DNA of 64,000 nucleotides, from positions 108,444,012-108,508,011 of the forward strand of contig NC_092859.1 in the NCBI RefSeq assembly GCF_032062135.1, written 5' to 3'. Below, one piece after another: positions 13,701-22,055 of this stretch; position 1 is the first letter of the stretch, and the number at the start of each line of letters is the position of its first letter. The notes under the pieces are model-generated. The model worked only from the letters and a program-made list of their open reading frames with translations, was not told the DNA's origin and searched no databases. The position numbers were made by a program, and so were the translations under genes. Source of the DNA: Pyxicephalus adspersus. Taxonomy: Eukaryota > Chordata > Amphibia > Anura > Pyxicephalidae.

Positions 13701-16700
13701 ATCGTCACCCAAACTGAACCGCCAGGACATTGATGAACAACCTTGTTCATATATCGGCAGAGAACGATTGTATATTGTAGGGAATAATTGTTGATCTGTC
13801 ATTAGTCGTTTGTTTTCTTAGGATAAATATTGCATGTTTGTACCTAGCCTAAACCAGTCTAAGCTATATTTTCTTTCATGAAGTATGCACCTAGTTCATT
13901 GGTTGCCAACCTTTTCAGAGCGGTGGACCACTAAATTTACTCAAAGGGGGAAAACCTTCCCCTCTAGTGATGACATGATGCCAGAACCCGCCCTCTTTCC
14001 TCAGACCTGCGATGGGAGAGTGGACAGGTTGTGTTCAGAGACACAACCCGCCCACTTCCCTGAGCCTGCATTCTGTACAGGGGACATGGTCCGTGGCTCT
14101 GGCCAGTGCGCCCCCCAGTGGAGTCCTTCTGACCCCGCTCAGGGTGCACTGGCCAGATCTGCGGACCACCAACATTTTCTCTCGTATCACTGGTTGGATA
14201 CCACTGACCTAGATAAGAAAAACAGATTACTGCCTACAGGGGCCCTGAGCCTCAATAAATGCCTAAAGGGCTGCAGGGTAGGGATCAAAGGAAAAAACAA
14301 AGGAATTTTATTAACCGGCTATGAATGGTTAGAGATACTTAAGTAAAATGGAACCTAAAGCCACACCTGTTGGTTTAAAAGTCAAAATGTATAATATTTT
14401 GTATTTGTCTTACTAAACCAATCATAAAATCACTACACATTCTTTTTCAATGGTTCCCCTGAGCTGGTTAGAGCTTGTTAAATGATATGTAAACGCTGGA
14501 TGAATGATGCTCTTCTAGCATTTAGAAGCTTAAAGGATTAAACCATGTCTAAGTGTACCCATCCTTCTTATTAATAGCATTGCTGTGAAAATGTAAACCT
14601 TAATGCACTGATAACTGTTGTTTTATACCTGGCAGTACAACTAAAGAGGATTTTATTTCACTGATAAAATGGAGGAAACTCTTAGGATCACCTGTGCAAT
14701 ATTTAAATTGTGTTGCTGAAGCTGTACCATCAAATAAAGCTTCTTTGCATCCAAGATTATCCATTGCATTAACCTACTGAACCCTATTCATAAAACAGGA
14801 CTAAGAGAAATGAATGGAAAAGATTACATGATGCTGACCTTAGTGTTTATTTTCTCATAGTTGAAGAATATAAAATGATCTGAACATTTGTAAATATGTA
14901 GTTTAGTTTTGTTTGTCTTAAAATTCTTTATTGCTAGTAAGCACAAATGATTATACAATGTTAAAATGCCAGAATTCTGCATAGCAAAGTTCTACATTAA
15001 AAAAAAAATTGGGCTATGGGTGATAACAGTAGTTGTAGCTTAAAGCAGGGCTATATCTAAAAACAAAAAAAGTGACCAGATAAGTCCTTTATTGCAGAAA
15101 GAACAAGTGGTCCAGGTAAGGAATAACCTTATCTGCCTGATCACAATTTAAATGCACTCACCTGTCTTTGCTCCGGAAAAAACATCTTCACCCAATTTTC
15201 TTTCTGGAACTGGATCTTGCAAATCATCATTGACCCCGGCTGGGATGATGTAGTTCATTTAGCTCCACCTGACCTGTGGAATGCTGGAATACCCAGCACA
15301 TTCCCACCAGAGTATTTTCATGAGAAGAAGTATCAAAGTGGAACTATGCTTCCGCTTTAAAGCCCATTTCCCTTCAACTTACCCTAATTTGTAATCTTTA
15401 TTACAGACCTCAGGGTGGGGGGTATTTCCATGTACAACTTAAAAAGACCATATTCTAGTGCTTGTGAATCAGATTCCAATATGGGATTTCAAAAATATAG
15501 GGGGCTACAAGACATAAACCAAAACATACTTTTGTTCTGCATTTGGCATCTAGAATTAGAGGTACATGTAGGATCACAAAAGGTCAGGTTGGGAAGGGGG
15601 TAATGGTAAAGGCTTTTAGGTTATCGCAGCACTGTCACTGCCCATGCACTGTGTGAAGTTCCATTGCTCAAACTGAAAGTGTGGATCACTGAAATACATG
15701 TTTCTCTTTCCTGGGGTTTTTTTTTTAGGTCATTGAAGAATACAAAGCATTAAACTAGGTTCTAGTAGTTTAAATGGCTTCCTTTCAAGTTATTCCTATT
15801 TTTTTCAGTTTCGTTTATCCCTATTTTTTTACTTATTATTATTTTTTTTTTTTTTTATATCTGATCTTTTATATTAGCTCCTTCTGAAAGAAAAAAACAT
15901 TCTGCATTGAAGTAATTTTAAGAGGAACTGAAGTGTGCACAAATGTGGAATCATTGATTTTGTAAAGTGGTCATAATAGCAGTGATCTCATCTATAACAG
16001 TCTCCTAAAGCATATCCTCCGTCTCCAGCAACTCTCCTGCAGCATGTCTGTAGTCCCTGCCAGATTTACATTTACTGAATACATGCAGCCTTCTGTTGAT
16101 GCGCTGCTCTAAAGGACCCTTATATTAATCAAGTTGACCACTCCAGGATATAAGATTATAATAATGGTAATGTGCAGGCACCTTAGGGAGAATACACTTA
16201 TCTATGCTTGTCTATATATGAGTTTTGTCCTTGCTTTGTCCCTAATGGATTCCAGGACTATGCTGTACACGGGTCCCCAGCCTCTTTAGATTTTGGTACT
16301 CTTTTGAAGCAAAGAGCCTAGATCTGTATTGGCTGTTATTGTTCCTGTATTTAACAGGATGGAGCTTAATACTGACTTGGCTAGAGACAAAGTCTTCTTG
16401 TATAAATTATACAGATGGCATGGAAAGGTAAACTATTAATGTTAAAATTACACATTTAATGTGCATCACTACTTTCACAATAAAGTTCACATACTAAGCT
16501 GTTCATGTACTTGGTGTATTCTGTGTGTACTATGATTTTATAATGGCAAATGTTAATTTGTCTTCTAGTTTAAAATTCTGAATGTACCAATGTCTTCCCA
16601 ACTGGCTGCAAATCATTGGAGCCAACAGCAAGCAGAGCAAGAGGAAAGGATGCGGATGAAAAAGCTCACATTGGACATTAATGAACGTCAAGAACAGGAG

Positions 16701-19146
16701 GATTATCAGGGTATTAATCATTTTTTAATTTTTTTTAAAAAGTCTTGACCCTATTTTTATCCACTCAAAATATTGAGTGGAATCGTTGTATACTGCGCTT
16801 ACTGACATAAAGCAAGCCATATTAAAAAACGTTTGCACTCCTAATATATTTAACTCAAATGAATCAAACAAAATTTACTAACATATTCCAAACATTTGTA
16901 AGTAATTGCAAATAAAGGTAATACGGGCCACAGACAACGTTGACAGCTCTGATTAGTAAAGAAACTATTCCAGAAGGAATGACGTTTTTCAAAAAAACTA
17001 AAATCTTTACAAGCCAATCACTTGGGTTAGAATTGGTCATTTATGGCCAATAATATTATTATTATTATTATTATTATTCAACAGGATTTATATAGCGCCA
17101 ACATATTACGCAGCGCTGTACATTAAATAGGGATTGCAAATGACAGACTAATACAGACAGTGATACAGGGGGCAGGGTCCCAAGTGATTGGCTTGTAAAG
17201 ATTTTAGTTTTTTTGAAAAACGTCATTCCTTCTGGAATAGTTTCTTTACTAATCAGAGCTGTCAACGTTGTCTGTGGCCCGTATTACCTTTATTTGCAAT
17301 TACTTACAAATGTTTGGAATATGTTAGTAAATTTTGTTTGATTCATTTGAGTTAAATATATTAGGAGTGCAAACGTTTTTTGCTTGTCTGAACTAAAGAC
17401 CATATTCTTTGCAATTTTTAAAGGAACGTCATCTCTAATATTGCTTTATCTCACTGCTATAAGGTGATTTAAAATGCTTGCTCTACTCCATATAAGATAC
17501 ATGTTCTCAGAGACTGTTTGACAGATGTTTTACAAGCTATATAAGAATTCACCTAATCCTCAATCTACTTCTGCCAGCATGTTCTCTTAAATCTTGTTTA
17601 ACTTCCCTGGCTATTAAGTGGAGCTGTTTAGCAACACATACCCACATTAGAAGAATAGGTACTATTGTCTGCACAGTATACACAAATGTTTCATTGTTCA
17701 GAGCCACCACTTGGCTATTTACCTACATGTTAGGGAGGTTCCTTCAGAATAGTTGTGGTAACAAATTGTGTTGAACCATTGTAGTTGGAAACACAGGATT
17801 TCAAATGATTTATAGTTCTCGTTTGAATTCATCCCATGCAAGGAAATTTAGGATACAACTACTGCATGTTTAGGATATATCCAGAGGAAATGGGTAAACT
17901 TGCATTTCATTGAAATATATGACATGCTAAATGTGTTCTATTGCCATAAAACTAGCATGAGTTACAGCAAAAGGTTTTCGGATGTAATGCAATTGAACAA
18001 ATATATAAAAGGGCTTTTTCTGTTTATTTCTACAGAAATGCTTCAGTCTCTGGCTCAGCGCCCAGCTCCAGCTAATACTAACAGGGAGCGTCGGCCCCGA
18101 TACCAGCATCCAAAAGGGGCACCAAATGCAGATCTCATCTTTAAGACTGGCGGCAGGTGAGCAGACTTTTTATTAATTATTAATAAATATTAATTATTGC
18201 ATTGTTGCTCATTCTTGTGCTTTTCTTTCTGATTAAAGCGTTTGGTTTGTGTTTTTTTTAACCTTTCAACCTATGATGGCTTCATCCATATCTCACAAAT
18301 TGAGGTCTTAACTGGTTGTTCAGATAGAAACAAATCGTTACCACAAGTTTATTTGTACACAAATTTTAAAATAAAAAATACTCTCCTTTCTGTTAGCCTG
18401 ATTCATCCTTTCCAGGTGGTATGGAAGGTAAGTTTTTATCCAAAAACAACTCAGGACTTTTAAGGCAAATATTCTCAATGTATAATACCACTATTTTATT
18501 ATAAAGACTGTACAATTATATGCCCTTTTGCACAGCTAAGAGGCTGATACACTGAGAGAAGTAGAAAAAAGAAGTATTTATATATGCGATAGTAATATAA
18601 AAAGGAATCAGTAAACATTTTACTTTAATGAATGGGAATCCGTAAGAAGACTTTCATAGCTTGATTAGATTGGGATCCATGATATCATTACCTTTCTCCT
18701 TTTGGGCTCCATGCCATCAGATGTCAACTAGTTTATATTAATGTTTTAAATGTTTTTATTGGCATATAATTGTAAAGTCTTTATAATACAATATTATTTC
18801 AAGCAATTATACATTATGACTTTTTGCCTTAAGTCCTGAGTTGTTTTTGGAAAAAAATTTGGCATAGTTGTATTTTTGGAATGAAAGGTACCCCCCCCCC
18901 CCCCCCAAATCCCAAATCCCAAATCCCAAATGCAGTAGAAAAGCTGGTAGAAAACTGTTTTGGGGGAGAGTGTTGTAGTTTAAAATTAGAAGTAGTGAAG
19001 GTAATATAAAACAAAATAAACTCTGCCTCTAGTGGAAATTTTAACTATAGATTTTCCATTTTATAGTCAACTAAATGCATATAATGAATAATTTTGTTAA
19101 ATACCTTTCCTTTCCTTTTTCTTTCCTTTTCACCAGGAGACGTTGA
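240..19146 (+). CDS. UPF2: UPF2, regulator of nonsense transcripts 2 (3' half, 15 coding exons)
   Basis: Fifteen exons with GT-AG junctions join without a frame error (2067 coding bases, 688 residues plus stop). The product closely matches vertebrate UPF2, whose human form is 1272 residues, so about the last 54% is here and the rest lies upstream. UPF2 is the adaptor of nonsense-mediated decay: it bridges UPF3, at exon junction complexes, to the helicase UPF1 and stimulates UPF1. Approximate layout in window residues: second MIF4G domain 1-175, third MIF4G (the UPF3-binding one in the family) 190-405, Glu/Asp-rich linker 430-515, bipartite UPF1-binding segment 525-615 (helix around DEDFIQALDKMMLENLQ, then a hairpin around MPFVMLTRRG), basic C-terminus ending GGRRR. 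No internal stop or frameshift is seen, so the gene looks intact. Domain limits are transferred from the human protein, not measured. Confidence 0.97.
691..723. repeat. 13-bp perfect hairpin, likely MITE end
   Basis: TTGCAGAAGGGAC and its exact complement are separated by seven bases. A related TTGCAGAAAGGGCA occurs at 953, so 691-1000 may be a decayed MITE, but no second terminus or target duplication could be fixed. Confidence 0.45.
1328..1436 (+). CDS. UPF2: UPF2 coding exon, second in window
   Basis: One base completes the split Arg codon, then the frame reads LDLLPFYARLVATLHPCMSD and on to the donor GTAAGT at 1437. The intron before it (326-1327) holds a 13-bp stem hairpin at 691-723 and T-rich tracts. 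Confidence 0.95.
2202..2315 (+). CDS. UPF2: UPF2 coding exon, third in window
   Basis: Acceptor CCCTAG, donor GTTTGT. It is phase 0 at both ends, 38 codons starting VRKKDQINIETKNKTVRFIG, part of the second MIF4G domain. The flanking intron 1437-2201 shows no element I recognise. Confidence 0.95.
3124..3158. repeat. TA microsatellite
   Basis: About 17 uninterrupted TA units in a UPF2 intron. Probably length-variable. Confidence 0.9.
3606..3688. repeat. T-rich tract
   Basis: About 80 bases, almost all T with short A interruptions, ending about 65 bases before a UPF2 exon. It may extend the polypyrimidine tract. Length errors in assembly are likely. Confidence 0.85.
3755..3871 (+). CDS. UPF2: UPF2 coding exon, fourth in window
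   Basis: Acceptor TGTAG, donor GTAAGA, 39 codons in phase 0, starting MLLSDFSHHHIEMACTLLET. The preceding intron (2316-3754) contains a TA microsatellite and an 80-bp T-rich tract just upstream of the acceptor. Confidence 0.95.
4721..4774. repeat. TA microsatellite
   Basis: About 25 TA units following a TG/TA-rich lead-in, in a UPF2 intron. Confidence 0.9.
5262..5686. mobile_element. TTAA-type MITE with long terminal inverted repeats
   Basis: The left end GCTGTGTACACACTTCC and the inverted right end GCTAGGTACACACTTCC continue as matching arms through TTATCGTT for more than 40 bases. The right flank is TTAA and the left a degenerate CTAA, suggesting piggyBac- or Kolobok-like TTAA insertion. 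There is no coding capacity. It shares internal sequence with the larger palindromic element at 13243-13852. Confidence 0.8.
5978..6163 (+). CDS. UPF2: UPF2 coding exon, fifth in window
   Basis: Acceptor TTTAG, donor GTTAGT, 62 codons starting EQMMRKKQAMHLDARYVTMV. It covers the end of the second MIF4G domain and the linker to the third. A TTAA-flanked MITE (5262-5686) sits in the intron before it. Confidence 0.96.
7061..7264 (+). CDS. UPF2: UPF2 coding exon, sixth in window
   Basis: Acceptor CTTAG, donor GTAAAA, 68 codons starting VLRQMRKLPWQDPEVREYVI and ending LEDIRLGME. This opens the third MIF4G domain, the part that contacts UPF3 in studied homologues. The intron 6164-7060 contains only a 23-bp tandem duplication near 6685. 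Confidence 0.96.
7612..7887 (+). CDS. UPF2: UPF2 coding exon, seventh in window
   Basis: Acceptor AACTAG, donor GTAGGA, 92 codons starting VNQPKFNQRRISSAKFLGEL and ending KLDCFLVYFQ. It is the core of the third MIF4G domain and very close to the mammalian protein. The intron 7265-7611 is short and unremarkable. Confidence 0.97.
8126..8309 (+). CDS. UPF2: UPF2 coding exon, eighth in window
   Basis: Acceptor TTTTAG, donor GTAAGC. It reads RYVWWKKSLDVWTKDYPFPI, ends LEREFLVKL plus one base of Gly, and closes the third MIF4G domain. Confidence 0.96.
8971..9116 (+). CDS. UPF2: UPF2 coding exon, ninth in window (acidic linker)
   Basis: The acceptor TACAAG and a two-base completion of Gly give GLANDKDAKHSLSEGE, then a Glu/Asp-rich stretch ending NDHEED. 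I chose the donor GTTCGT at 9117 because it keeps phase 0 into the next exon; a second GT at 9121 would break the frame. The donor is weak, so this boundary is slightly less certain. Confidence 0.88.
10593..10697 (+). CDS. UPF2: UPF2 coding exon, tenth in window (acidic linker)
   Basis: Acceptor TTTTTAG, donor GTAAGT, 35 codons. It is nearly all Glu, Asp and Asn, including ENTDYMTDSNKENETDEENT, and matches the acidic region before the UPF1-binding segment. I recognise nothing in the intron 9117-10592. Confidence 0.95.
11095..11235. repeat. Degenerate ~30-bp minisatellite-like stretch
   Basis: Contains GGTGGTTTGTGGGAGAGGTC and similar pieces of the TGGTGGTCAGTGGGAAGAATG-like unit that is clearer at 44390-44640 and 45340-45600. 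Highly decayed here. Confidence 0.4.
11814..11912 (+). CDS. UPF2: UPF2 coding exon, eleventh in window (UPF1-binding helix)
   Basis: Acceptor TTTCAG, donor GTATGT, 33 codons. It contains DEDFIQALDKMMLENLQ, which corresponds to the helical half of the bipartite UPF1-binding site in the family. The preceding intron carries a degenerate ~30-bp minisatellite-like stretch near 11095-11235. Confidence 0.96.
12683..12850 (+). CDS. UPF2: UPF2 coding exon, twelfth in window (UPF1-binding hairpin)
   Basis: Acceptor ATTTAG, donor GTAAAT, 56 codons starting QRSGESVKVHQLDVAIPLHL and ending DTMPFVMLTRRGNKQQ. It holds the beta-hairpin half of the UPF1-binding segment. The loop TITSGEGDADCAD differs from the mammalian sequence, as expected for a variable linker. 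Confidence 0.96.
13243..13852. mobile_element. Palindromic (foldback) TTAA-type MITE
   Basis: The left end follows TTAA with GGCTACGTACGCAC. The inverted right end reads GGCTAGGTACAAAC next to a degenerate CTAA. Inside, about 100 bases around 13426-13514 recur inverted at 13562-13660 (shared CACGTCACTTCCTGCATC), so the element is nearly a full palindrome centred at about 13540. It is related to 5262-5686 and lies in a UPF2 intron. Confidence 0.8.
13897..14216. mobile_element. hAT-type MITE with 8-bp target duplication
   Basis: The terminal repeats CATTGGTTGCCAACC and (inverted) CAGTGGTATCCAACC are flanked by ACCTAGTT and ACCTAGAT, an 8-bp duplication with one mismatch. That is the hAT signature. 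At 320 bp with no transposase it is non-autonomous. It sits 44 bp after the palindromic MITE. Confidence 0.8.
15040..15360. mobile_element. TTAA-flanked MITE, TTAAAGCRG ends
   Basis: It begins TTAAAGCAGGG and ends CCGCTTTAA, inverted TTAAAGCGG. It shares these termini with copies at 26949 and 43409. No coding sequence; in a UPF2 intron. Confidence 0.65.
16569..16710 (+). CDS. UPF2: UPF2 coding exon, thirteenth in window
   Basis: Acceptor TTCTAG, donor GTATTA. It reads FKILNVPMSSQLAANHWSQQ and continues through a charged helix to EDYQ, with one base of Glu left for the next exon. The 3.7-kb intron before it (12851-16568) carries three MITEs. Confidence 0.96.
16824..17381. repeat. Perfect 203-bp inverted repeat around an L2 tail
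   Basis: 16824-17026 and 17179-17381 are exact reverse complements with no mismatch or gap (coordinates sum to 34205 throughout). They are separated by a 152-bp spacer containing an ATT microsatellite and the 3' end of an L2-like LINE. It lies in a UPF2 intron 114 bases after an exon. The transcript would form a 203-bp duplex. An assembly artefact is a real alternative. Confidence 0.95.
17051..17178 (-). mobile_element. L2-like LINE 3' tail
   Basis: On the minus strand the last ~95 bases of an L2 3' end (TTTGCAATCCCTATTTAATG, then GCGCTGCGTAATATGTTGGC) precede a TAA/ATT microsatellite tail. It is the same tail as at 41441, 45865, 51260 and 62488, and is enclosed by the perfect inverted repeat. 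Confidence 0.75.
18036..18156 (+). CDS. UPF2: UPF2 coding exon, fourteenth in window
   Basis: Acceptor CTACAG, donor GTGAGC. It completes Glu, then reads MLQSLAQRPAPANTNRERRP and ends KTGG plus two bases of Arg. It lies between two introns that each contain a long self-complementary inverted repeat (16824-17381 and 18440-18850). Confidence 0.96.
18440..18850. repeat. Imperfect inverted repeat, likely MITE
   Basis: 18440-18524 (starting CCAAAAACAACTCAGGACTT) pairs with 18761-18850 with a few mismatches and small gaps. The spacer is 236 bp. It occupies much of the last UPF2 intron. Outer termini and target duplications were not resolved. Confidence 0.75.
18891..18931. repeat. C16 run plus CCCAAAT heptamer repeats
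   Basis: Sixteen C are followed by about four CCCAAAT units. The minus strand reads GGGATTTGGGATTTGGGATT followed by a long G run, which fits the four-tract G-quadruplex pattern. It is in the last UPF2 intron. Confidence 0.9.
19137..19146 (+). CDS. UPF2: UPF2 last coding exon (Arg-Arg-stop)
   Basis: After the acceptor TTCACCAG only ten coding bases remain: one completes Arg, then Arg, Arg and TGA. This gives the GGRRR C-terminus seen in mammalian UPF2. Gene finders easily miss so short a coding piece; the stop sits at 19144-19146. Confidence 0.93.
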
Positions 19147-20285
19147 TTCGGTGACTACTGTCATTCCATTGGGCCCTCTACCTGTCAACATGGCTAGTGG
19201 AGATATTGCTTGAGATCAGCAGCACATCGCAGCATGTTCAGAAGAGAGTTCAGGACAGTGCTGGGAGCCAGGAGGTGTAGAAACGGCAGCCTTTGCTTCT
19301 GTCTGATGTGTCCAGGCTGGAAGCTACTTCTCAACAGACACACACTCAGAATGAGCACTACTTGGAAATAAGGCATCACAGGGGCCTTATACTGGAAGAG
19401 CAGCAGCGAGATGGAAGACTTTATATAGCAAGCAGTTCAGTTAATAATAGGAAGAGTTTCTTTTTAGTAAAGACAGATTGCAAACATTAGGATTTGCAAG
19501 GAGGGAAACTTTACTGCAAACTTTACATTATTTCCTCTGGTGGGTGGAAGACAAATGCTTCTTTGGCAGCTGACCCGACTCGCAGAGGTAATAAAGTGGA
19601 AACCTTTTCAAATTGGGAAAACAAATACAGAAAAGCTCTGTTTACAGTTCATTTTACTTTAATCTGCATTTAGATGCAAGTTACATTAGCAGGTAAATAT
19701 TTTTGCAGAGCTTTAGCCTTATTGCTGAAATAAAATCAGGCTCTAAGGGACATTTTTTTCTGTAGCGTATAAAGTAGGATACATTTGTCTCCCATTTGGA
19801 TAGCAGCAGAAGTGCAAATCACCTGAAGTGTGTTATTAGCACAGCTGGCTTCATATGCCACAGGACACATAAAGAAAACAAGAAATGCAGCAGACTGTGT
19901 GAACCGTGTGTATAAACATTGCGCGTGGAGGTATAAACACCCTTTTTTTGTTTGAATGGTGAATAAATACATGAATGCTTTTCTTTTACTTATAGTTAAT
20001 TCAGTTTTTCCTCTATCCTCTTTTTCCTTCTAATCCTGTAAATATATTACCAATAACATAGAGTACATGTATATTCATACATGGCTGGGTTTTTTTGTTT
20101 TATTTTTCTTCTGTGTGTTTTTGCTTTGTTTTTGTTTTTTCTTTATTACAGCTTTTTGGGTATCTGTGCATGTTGGAGAGGTTATGAAATGAAAATTAAC
20201 TTGTAAAGTTGTATCATTTCCAACATTAATGCTGCACGATCTTCACCAGCTCAAGCGCTTTAATAAAGTGTTGTAAATTGTATTT
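19147..20285 (+). other. UPF2: UPF2 3' untranslated region
   Basis: Non-coding sequence runs from the stop to just past the AATAAA at 20262. It contains no recognised repeat. Several NMD factors, UPF2 included, are reported to be tuned through their own long 3' UTRs; at about 1.1 kb this one could qualify, but nothing in the sequence proves it. The exact cleavage site is not visible. Confidence 0.7.
20262..20267 (+). terminator. UPF2: Poly(A) signal of UPF2
   Basis: A canonical AATAAA is followed within 20-40 bases by a T- and GT-rich stretch (TTGTATTTGATTTGTTTG), the usual downstream element. An earlier AATAAA near 19728 could give a shorter transcript. Confidence 0.7.
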
Positions 20286-21239
20286 GATTTGTTTGTTACC
20301 TTTTTTGATGATTCTCAGCCCTATTGTATACTTGAACCATTTTTTTAAAATATTTTAATGGTTTAGGAATTGTATCTAGTACAGTACAAAATGGTTCTCT
20401 CATCTCACATCTGTTACTGTATTTTTATCAAGTATTACAAAATCAACAATAATAGGACTCTAGCTCAACAAGTGATTATTGTCAATATCCACAAAACCAC
20501 CAGATCATACTCCTTACAAATATCTGTGCTGCTTAATAAACAATATACCAATGCAATAAAGCAGGCACTGTAAAAAACAGACATTACCAACATAAGTTTC
20601 ATGTTCTTACAAAATAGTAACAGTTCAGCAGGATGAGTAAAAGCATAGTGTGCAGAAGAAAATTGCTGCAAAGTTTGTCAGTCATATCAGAAGTTGGTAT
20701 TTGAAAGCTTGACAAATGTAGGTAAAATTTTGTGCCAGTCATACATAGGAAATGCTCTTAATAATCCATACTCATCATTTGCACTACATGTGCAGTTAAT
20801 GGTCACATGTCAAAGAATAGGTGATAGGTATTATTGCTTTATAAATACAACTGCCGCTGTGCAAGAAGATACATTCTGTACACCATAGTGTGAACGTTAT
20901 GACTTGATCTGTGCATAAAATATGTAGATTTTTTTGAGGACAACTTTGTGAGTCTGTCTATTTTATTCTTCTATCAAGAAAATTCATTTATTTTTATAAA
21001 CGTGACATTTTTAAAAGCCAAGAGCATTCATAGATCTGTAAGGACCAAGCACTAATGTAAACTTGTACAATCTATGCCAAGTGGTACAAAAACTTCAAGA
21101 TTACAAAATTGCTTAAAGTTCAGGCCACCACTCAAACCATTCTGAATATCCCTCCCCAATGTCTAAGTCCACATAATTTCGAATTCACAATCAACATTTC
21201 TGATGTTTCACTTGATAAATCCCCTTTATGTTTCCACAA
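20286..21239. other. Intergenic, nothing recognised
   Basis: AT-rich sequence after the UPF2 poly(A) site. No exon-like open frame with splice signals, no clear repeat. Confidence 0.5.
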
Positions 21240-22055
21240 GTAGAAAAAGCCTAAACAAGTATGGCTTGTTATGAACAGTTGTCAGAAGAAAGCCTTTACG
21301 CTCTAAAAGGAGCATGGCTTAGGGTTGCAAAGCTTCATCTAAACAAACCACAAGACTTCTGGAGCAATGTCCCTTAGACAGGGAAGACCAAAGTGGAGAT
21401 GTCTGGCCATAAAGCACAGTGCCATATTTGATGAAACACAACTCCCACTGTCAAGCACAGTGGTAGAGTACTGGTGATTTTGTATTGCATTGCAACCATA
21501 GGACATGGGTACCTTGCAATCATTGAGTTTACCATGAATGCCTTGGTTAAGCAAAGTATTCTAGAGTCAAATGTGAGGTCAGTTGTGTGACACCTGAAGC
21601 TTGGTGGGAATTGTCTCATGCAACAGGACTGATCCTAAGCACACCAGCAAATTTACAACAGAATGGCTTAAAAATTGAGTCTAGATGTTGCAGTGGCCCG
21701 GTTAAAGTCTGGACCTCAACCCAATCCAGATGCAGTTGGTGGAAAGATAGCTGGGCATAACTGAGTGCCCACAAACCTCACTGAACTGAACTAATGTAAA
21801 GAGGAGTGGGCCAAACTTCCTTCACAATGATGTGTGAGACTGATAGTAATACAGAAAATGATTGTCAAGATATTTCTGCTAAAGGTGGTTTTACAAGCTA
21901 TAGAATCCTGGATTGTACTTTATTTTTCACACATGGCTTCTTTATTTTGGTAAAACAACGAGTCGATGAGTTGTGTGGTTAGAGTTAATTTTTGGACCAG
22001 CTTATTTTTCTAGTCTGTAAAACTTTTAGAATTAAGAGGGTGTACTTTTTCCACT
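21240..22055 (+). pseudogene. Dead Tc1-like DNA transposon
   Basis: The frame around 21640-21730 reads EWLKN-stop-V-stop-MLQWPG-stop-SLDLNPIQM, the recognisable C-terminal part of a Tc1-family DDE transposase (usually WP.QSPDLNPIE). The catalytic Glu is replaced by Gln and several stops interrupt the frame. The 3' end near GGGTGTACTTTTTCC resembles Tc1-like termini of fish and frogs. The left boundary is uncertain. Confidence 0.7.

Noticed and set aside
13885..14346. 153-codon open frame
   Set aside because: It lies mostly inside the hAT-type MITE with its 8-bp target duplication; the frame is open only because the element is GC-rich.
18904..18931. CCCAAAT units as an interstitial telomere repeat
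   Set aside because: Vertebrate telomere is TTAGGG/CCCTAA; a heptamer CCCAAAT next to a C run is better explained as a simple repeat.
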